Positions 57,927 through 64,000 of a DNA stretch of 64,000 nucleotides are shown here, piece after piece. Position 1 is the stretch's first letter. Every line of letters begins with the position of its first letter. The DNA is from Guyanagaster necrorhizus (Eukaryota > Basidiomycota > Agaricomycetes > Agaricales > Physalacriaceae): NCBI RefSeq assembly GCF_019112545.1, contig NW_025064881.1:133960-197959 (forward strand). The letters run 5' to 3'. Below the pieces are notes generated by a model. That model saw only the letters and a program-made list of their open reading frames with translations, was not told where the DNA came from and did not search any database. Both the position numbers and the translations under genes were made by a program.

Positions 57927-58395
57927 TGTTAAGCCCAAGTCACATATAATAAGAACACATAATAAACTGATACTGTATCAAGTTTATACAGTCATATTAG
58001 CATTCACTATATGCATTCATGAAGTCATATGCTTTAAGGCCAAAGTCAGTCAGCTCAAGATGAAGTGGTGAAGAATAAACTTTAGCTCAAAGCTGGGGAT
58101 ATACAGCAAGAGCTACACTACTTATATACTGTCCATGTTTTAGCTAAATATATGCCTACTAATTGTGTATCTCTGTGCTGTGATACTTGTTGCTCTTGAA
58201 ATGTCATTACTATCTATAAGAGTATTGTCTGTTGTCAAGGGGCATCATCATTGTTGAAGAACAATGGCCAACTCTGCCTATTATGGTGACTAAGCATGTT
58301 TTATGGTCTCAAATGCTAGTCTAGATGCTCTGACTAAGCATAAATAGGGGTTAATCAAAAAAGAAAACTAGAAAAAAATAGGAAAAATTGTAACA
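57927..58395 (-). repeat. Solo Gypsy LTR with perfect GGTTT target duplication
   Basis: It runs TGTTAAGCCC to ATTGTAACA, 469 bp, flanked by GGTTT (57,922-57,926 and 58,396-58,400). Two TGACTAA sites are intact near 58,289 and 58,332. It lies 76 bp from the previous solo LTR in opposite orientation, also in the Copia 4 leader. Confidence 0.93.
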
Positions 58396-58426
58396 GGTTT
58401 AGAGACCAGGGCAAAGCCATATAACC

Positions 58427-58672
58427 TAATGTAAGATGAACAATGTAATCAGAACTAAGAAGCAAGTAAGTAAAGTATGCAAGATATATAAGCCAGATAA
58501 CACATACCTCAGTTGGCATAGTACAGCTGAAATGACTGAGGTTGTGGAAGTAACTACATGGTATATATACTGTCAGTATGAACTTTAAAGGTATAGAAAA
58601 ACAAAAGAGTCTATAACAGATGGCATATAATATAGTCAGAACTGCATCAAATATTACATGTCTCATTCAACA
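58427..58672 (-). repeat. 5' LTR of Copia 4
   Basis: It matches the 3' LTR at 47,603-47,844 nearly throughout, with a few extra bases. The adjacent ATAACC is the complement of the primer-binding site GGTTAT, as in Copia 2 and 3. ACATC at 58,673-58,677 is the target duplication. Confidence 0.8.
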
Positions 58673-58677
58673 ACATC

Positions 58678-59210
58678 TGGTTTTCATGTCTACTTATAAC
58701 TGTTCTATTTACATACACAAAGTTTAGTACAATTATACTCTTTATTCTGTTACTGTAAATGCCCTCAAATCATATGTAGACTACTACTAGCCTAGGCCAG
58801 CCATTTTCACTTAGAATGTACTCATGAACCTGACTATAAACCATCTCTTCATGAAGCAGGAAAATGACTAATAATAAATGATAATCTTCACTTCAAGTGG
58901 GAAACAAGCATATCATTATCCAGCCATTCTAGGGCTGAATGTTGATGGATGTTCACCAAGTCAGAGTTCAGAGTCAAACCACTGAGAATCAGCAAAAATG
59001 AAAATTGGAATATGCAGAGAGAACAGACAATACCAGACAATGAATTCCTCACAGTCCACCTTGATGGTGGTCCATAATACCCCTAGAATCTCTTCATAAT
59101 TTCACCAAAGCCCCCAAAAAATATCAAGGAAAAAGGCTGAGGCACAGAGGAGGCTGAATAAATCAGAATAAGTTGATGATGAAGATACTATGAAAGAGGG
59201 GGATAGGTGT
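58678..59210. other. CpG-poor repeat remnant
   Basis: This should be the continuation of the Copia 4 target (Copia 2 LTR or upstream DNA). I could not delimit an LTR end or any coding sequence in it. Confidence 0.4.
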
Positions 59211-62200
59211 ACAGACAAATCATGGCCGATAGATACTCTGAACGAAGAGGTAAAACGAGGTAAAACGTCAGCAGTGGTGCATCATTTATCATGTCCGGTC
59301 CGAAGAATCTGATCCAAATGGACGAACAACGTCGGAAATTGCCGGACACGTTGCCTTTCCTATGACGTTCTACGAATCAATCCAGCTTCCCCCCTCAGTT
59401 TCTGTGCACAGGACGAGTCCCGTCACCCAAAAACTTGAAGAAAAAAATTGTCGTCGTCTGCAATAAATCCAAGGGGACGTATTACGAAGGAGACGAAATA
59501 TAACATTATGCTCCGACCACGTACAGATCAGCCGGCTTATTATTTCTCCGAAGCTTCTTACTGAATAATTGATGGTTTGCTTCTCGCACGAAGAACACTA
59601 TAATTGCCAAGTCCTAGAGTCCAATGATAACCCGATAGGGGCCGCACGGGAAGGTGGCAGTCGCTGGGGATAAACGGTCAACTGGGCGGTCAAGAATAGT
59701 CGACGTTCGATATTCAAGCTAGGATATAAGATTGAAGCCTCGAGGCTTATTCATTGGATTTCTTACATTTCGTGGTATTATTAGGCTTCTGGTACGATAT
59801 ACCGCCAATATTCTCGAGAAACCTATTCCTGGCCAGGCTGGCAAAGCAACGACCTCCGCCCCCAACTTTCCTGGTAATGCGTTCAGGCGAACGGTGCGGA
59901 GCTAATTTTACTATGGTATGCTTTTCTGCTATAAATGGCCAAGTAGAGATGGTTGGGAGGCCCGCGATCCTCTCAACGCCGACATCGACGGGACTAACCA
60001 TTGATGTATAGAACGCCAATTTCTTCGTTCTAGCTCAATGTTCTCCATGTTAAATCCGAAGCTCGTTTCGTTCCCTCGTCTGCGGACGTCCGGCAATCAC
60101 GCTTCAGGATTCTCATGTCATGAATCCGAGTTCCATCCGACTATTCTGAATGCCAGCACGTCTAGCGTACTCAGGTTGCCGCATTCTCGCTGGCGTCAGA
60201 TAAAAAACTAACCCGCTCTTCATAGTACGACGCCAAGTACAGATATCCCGATTCTAAGTCAGTTATTTTTGTCTGCCGGACCCATACTTCGTTCATGTAA
60301 TTAACACTCGGCATCTGTATCACTTACAGGTTGCACGCAATCGCATGACGAAAGTTCTAAGGAGTTAGTTCTATCTATAAGTACGTAAACAGATGTGACT
60401 TGAACGATGCTGATGTTCAGTCCTTAGATGTCACATTATTGAGCAGGCCGGCACTCTAACATACCAGAACGCTAGGATTCAATGTATCCAAACCCTCGTG
60501 TGCCCCACATCATATAATCGTTGCGTCGTACCATCTCGGGACCCCCCCAGTGTGCCATTACGAGGTACTTATCCTCAACGTCTTCGCACAGTTGTCTCGG
60601 TAGCTTATCTGAAAAGTGTCCATGGGACGTTTCTACACAATATACTTTCATAGGCGCGACCTACGCGCTGGGTCCCGACCCATCTGGCCGTGTTCGTCCT
60701 ACATCAGCTGCGCCGACACTACGATCCGACCCCCGGCATCCACTTTGACTAACCATCGTTTTGTGTCCTTTTAGCCGTGATAATATATTGCTCTCATTAT
60801 ACGAAGATGATGGCACACGTTTTCGGTCTTCCTTTACTTCTGCAACAACCTTGTTTCGTGGAATGTTGGCGCGCGAATGCACAAACCAGGCTGATCTCTG
60901 TTTAGTCCACAGTTTGCCAGCTGTCCTATCGAAATCAAGATGAGTCACAGCGCACCCGTTCTTTGCATTCTCACGTCGCCGTGCCAACTTATACTTCTCA
61001 AGATCTATGAACGATGACCTCCGAAACACTTCCTAAGGTATGCTTAGCCGTCTCGCAGCATCGTTCTAGGCTGATGAGCGTGTTACCAGGTACGTTCTTC
61101 ACGAAGAGGAGTACCGTTAGCCGGCTGGAGGATATGCCCCATTCCACGAACGTTGACGTTCCGAGCATAAGAGCCAGGCATCTAAACCATCATTTTTCCG
61201 GTCCCGTTCTGCTACGATATTGACGCTACCGAAGGTTGCGGCCTCCTGGTCAGCAGATGCTCCCGACGCTGTAAACTGTGACACCCTGCGTTGTACGTGC
61301 CTTTCTATTACAATATGCGATGCCGTTAATTAGGAGTGACATTTTCATCCACTAGGTACGGCTGGCAACCATCTTGCCTCTTGTTGAGACGTGTACATGT
61401 GCACCGGCCGGTTTTCGTCTGTTCGTCTCGTCTTTTTGTACTTACAACTAATGACCTTGACGTCTAGGGCTTGGACTAGTGAACTTGTCATTTAGGTTCA
61501 TCTCGTTTCTTTACTCTCCTCCCTTCGTGGAACTGACAGCCTTGACATCCATTGAAATCTCCTGCTACCAGTCAGCATGGGCAATACAATGTCTGACCGT
61601 GGACGAGTTTCATACGCGATATCTGATACGATGAACGCACTTTCCAAGTCGGTTTTGGCGTCCCTAAACTGCCACGCTTTATCGCGGTCCTCGAGCTCGG
61701 GTCACCATTGGCCTTGGCCATGTATACTTTTGTTAAAAGAAATGGCTAGGTTGTATTGCTGGTCGCCAATGCATGTCATATCTTTCGATATCCAAGGAAG
61801 TCGAAATGGATATGTAGTCGACGACTGCGGAATATTTGCTATAGGTAATTGTACTTGCAGCCTGTTCTCCATGCTCGACTTGGGGTATATACTCCTCGTT
61901 TGAAGGGCAAGCGTATCCTAGCCTTACCAATGCCTCAGTTTCTTCCCTTGAGTCTATAGCCGACAGGAAAAGACCATTAGGTCATTAGTGGCGGGACCAT
62001 GCATAATCTAGACACGAAATATCAGTAGCACATTGTCTTCTCCGTGCGGGGGTCGACATAGACACAAGACTCATTGTTCCCGACAGCACCAATAGTTGTA
62101 TACCTGATGGGATGCTCCATAGCAACACTGACATCGGTTTGCCCCGGATCCTCTCATCTGACATTTGAACAGAAAAAAGTAACACTCAACGATGAACATG

Positions 62201-62290
62201 AGGCATCGGCCGGCAACCCCGAGGTCAGAACGTAGATATTTTCGCGGCACTGTGTACTTTCAGGTGATAAATTACGCCGGAGGCCCCGGG
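59211..62290. other. CpG-rich island, no gene resolved
   Basis: CpG becomes frequent here; for example 60,661-60,720 alone has 8 CpG while most transposon lines have none. No frame above about 120 codons exists and none has a recognisable motif. A TATA-like TATAAG lies at 59,725-59,730. Several stretches look like short fungal introns on the plus strand, for example GTATGC...CCAG at 61,037-61,089 and an acceptor TTTTAG at 60,769-60,774 preceded by TGACTAAC. A multi-exon native gene is possible, but I could not assemble a coherent protein on either strand. The G run at 62,289-62,297 marks the right edge. Confidence 0.4.
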
Positions 62291-62539
62291 GGGGGGTTGA
62301 AAATTAAGGAAGGAGGAAGAACGGTCCAAAACTACAGATGATATCACTTAATCAGGGGAAAAAGAGCTTGGTGAAACAAAGGAACGTCCCGATATGTATA
62401 AGCAAGAATGGACTAAACTCAATGTAGGGCTATAAAGATGAACCTAAACAGCAATCCACCAGCAGTCAAAGCATTTGTCTGCACTAACAACTAAGAAATA
62501 CATAAAGGAGTGTAAGAGAAAGAGAAGAAGTCAAAATGC

Positions 62540-63992
62540 CTAGGCAATGACACTGAGATGCACATTGGGGAACCCATTTGCCTTGATACGCTTGAGGAGC
62601 CACCAGAATGGTGTGGCATAAGTTATATCAGGGGACTTTGCCTTACCAGAACCACCAGTAAGCATGCCACCAATACGGCCACGGATGTCAGCAATTATTG
62701 AGCCTGAATCACCAGGTTCTGAAAAGACTTCTGACTTGCTGTCATAGTTGATTATTGCCCACTCCATGGAGGTTTGGTTGATGGACATGTCTTGGAAGTA
62801 GTCACGAATGATAGAGAAGATGCCATTTGCACGGCCGATGGTGGTGTTAGTGGCACTGCCACTCTTGATGACCAACAAGCATGGATCACCATTTGAGTTC
62901 CACATGTCAGGGGCATGCATCAAGTCATCGGTAATGATACCCATAAGTGGAAGCAGATGATCATTGGGATATTTAAACTTCCAGTTGAGATCTCCATGGG
63001 GGAAACATTTGAGTGTGAACTCATCAGGTGTTAGCTTTGTTCCTAGATATAAATAACATTTAGGTTAGTAGATGGTCTTAGTCAGATAGTCAAAACACAC
63101 CAAGATCCATCTTATTGCCCTGGAAGCCATCACCAAGCTTGACTTGATTGATCTGAAAAATTCCCCAGTCCTCTGTGAAATGTTGCTCACCAACACCAAG
63201 ACTGATAGCTGGGGAGCAGAGAATGTGGCCAAAGATGCAGTGCTTGAGTCTCTTCCAGTCCTTGTTGACCTGATTCAGCAACACTTCAAGTGCCTTCACT
63301 GCCTCCTCTTCCTCCTCCAGCAACCTCTGAGTCTTAATCTGGGCTACCTTGGCATTCTCAATGTCAACAGCATTGGTGCCCTTCTCTCTCTCCTTGAACT
63401 GTTCAATCTGTCTCTTTCTGTACTCAGTCATGATGCCATGTCTTGTGATTCCAAGTTTGATTGAATTGATGAGATTAGTTAATGCTCTGTTGCCAAACAG
63501 GATGACATCTTTACGAGGCCTGCTGAGGTGGTAAACATAGTCAACATTGGCTTCCTTGGATTCAATGAGAACATGACGGCATGAAAGGCCCAAGAGGTTA
63601 TCACTGCTGCCACCCTCAGCAAGATAGAGGGCCATTGTTCCCTGAGTGTCAGGCCTGGCCTTGGTAGAGATATGGAGGCCAAGAGTGGGAGTGAGAGGAC
63701 TAATGACATCAACAAGTGGGTCCAGATCACTGACAGGTTTGAGAAGCTGAGGATTAGCCTCACGTGTGTAGAAAGACTCACGGAAGTCGACATCGACATC
63801 AGTGATCTGGTAGTCCTTGAGAAGGGCTAGGATATCTTGAGCTGCATTGTGGGCAGCTGTGGCAGAGGTAGACTCAGGGAAGACACCAATCCAAATAGTG
63901 ACAGGACCAATAGGTGGTTTCTTAGCCTCTGCTATTTCTTTATTGGCATCTTCTTCATCAGTGCCTTCTTTATCCTCATGTGGTTCATTCAT
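62540..63992 (-). CDS. Chymotrypsin-like serine peptidase homologue, two exons
   Basis: Exon 1 is 63,992-63,101 and exon 2 is 63,042-62,540, joined across a 58-nt intron, giving 464 residues from the first visible ATG; the frame stays open to the window edge, so the true start may lie outside. The trypsin-fold triad is readable: His140 in SCRHVL, Asp275 in FTEDWGIF, Ser410 in PGDSGSII. Between His and Asp, residues 188-250 are charged and heptad-like (RKRQIEQFKEREKG; LLEEEEEAVKALEVLLN), a likely coiled coil. No signal peptide is visible, so it is probably intracellular. I recall this as a common unnamed family in Agaricomycete genomes; substrate and role are unknown. The frame is intact, unlike all neighbours. 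Confidence 0.85.
63043..63100 (-). other. Spliceosomal intron (58 nt) in the peptidase gene
   Basis: On the minus strand the intron opens GTGTGT, has TACTAAC as branch site about 30 nt before the end, and closes TATCTAG. It splits a glycine codon after the first base; splicing restores the frame MDLG-TKLTPDEF. Size and signals are typical of basidiomycete introns. Confidence 0.88.
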
Positions 63993-64000
63993 CTTGACCA

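Larger units (their letters stand above)
47603..58672 (-). mobile_element. Copia element 4, with nested insertions
   Basis: LTRs of about 242-246 bp lie at 47,603-47,844 and 58,427-58,672, flanked by ACATC on both sides (47,598-47,602 and 58,673-58,677). Between them the minus strand reads gag, zinc knuckle, protease, integrase, reverse transcriptase and RNase H. Copia 3 is inserted in the RT-RNase H part, and two Gypsy solo LTRs lie in the leader. The coding frame is broken by many stops. The LTR ends are not canonical (3' end TTA, not CA), but the target duplication supports them. Confidence 0.82.

Noticed and set aside
59747..60019. Overlapping frames on both strands in the CpG island (also 60,661-61,029 minus and 61,577-61,903 plus)
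   Set aside because: No motif is recognisable, both strands look equally plausible, and the plus-strand frame at 59,754 starts at TTG, not ATG.

Overview
The window is almost entirely a nested graveyard of transposable elements from a filamentous fungal nuclear genome, most likely a basidiomycete (Agaricomycetes-like). Reasons: chromodomain Ty3/Gypsy and Ty1/Copia retrotransposons, a pogo-like DNA transposon, a LINE with an RNase H tail, and one host-type gene with a 58-nt intron carrying a TACTAAC branch site. The transposon-derived DNA has almost no CpG and its coding frames are broken mainly by transition-type changes (TGG to TGA/TAG, CGA to TGA). Two short islands (about 18.6-20.35 kb and 59.2-62.3 kb) are much richer in CpG and look like native, non-repeat DNA. 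No species can be named from the sequence alone.

Layout. 0.2-2.15 kb: 3' part of a Gypsy element on the + strand (integrase plus 3' LTR). 2.15-4.87 kb: decayed, unrecognised DNA. 4.87-12.90 kb: a structurally complete Gypsy element A (minus strand, two 446-bp LTRs, near-perfect 5-bp target duplication). 13.4-13.8 kb: a Copia fragment. 13.9-17.8 kb: a decayed LINE. 18.6-20.35 kb: CpG-containing island. 20.37-25.32 kb: Gypsy element B (truncated), abutting 25.32-35.98 kb: Gypsy element C, whose gag gene is split by two identical 1,804-bp inverted arms around a 2.7-kb segment; that segment holds the missing middle of gag on the opposite strand. 35.98-47.6 kb: Copia element 2, interrupted by a complete pogo-like transposon (37,233-45,481), which itself contains Gypsy element E (39,018-44,866), and by a solo LTR (45,644-46,174). 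47.60-58.67 kb: Copia element 4, containing the youngest insertion, Copia element 3 (48,628-53,566, with a 450-base assembly gap), and two solo LTRs in its leader. 59.2-62.3 kb: CpG-rich island. 62.5-64.0 kb: the one apparently intact host-type gene, a chymotrypsin-like serine peptidase homologue.

Working order. Insertion order can be read from the nesting: Copia 2, then pogo, then Gypsy E; Copia 2, then Copia 4, then Copia 3. None of the long elements other than perhaps Copia 3 could still encode its proteins; all are pseudogenes. The Gypsy LTRs share TATA-like boxes and a conserved pair of TTAGTCA (TGACTAA) sites near the start of U3, which match the fungal Yap1/AP-1 class of sites. No CRISPR array or bacterial-type system is present, as expected for a fungus. 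The observations most worth a second look are the identical inverted arms with the flipped gag segment, the transition-only divergence between LTR pairs, the paired LTR motifs, and the coiled-coil insertion in the peptidase homologue.
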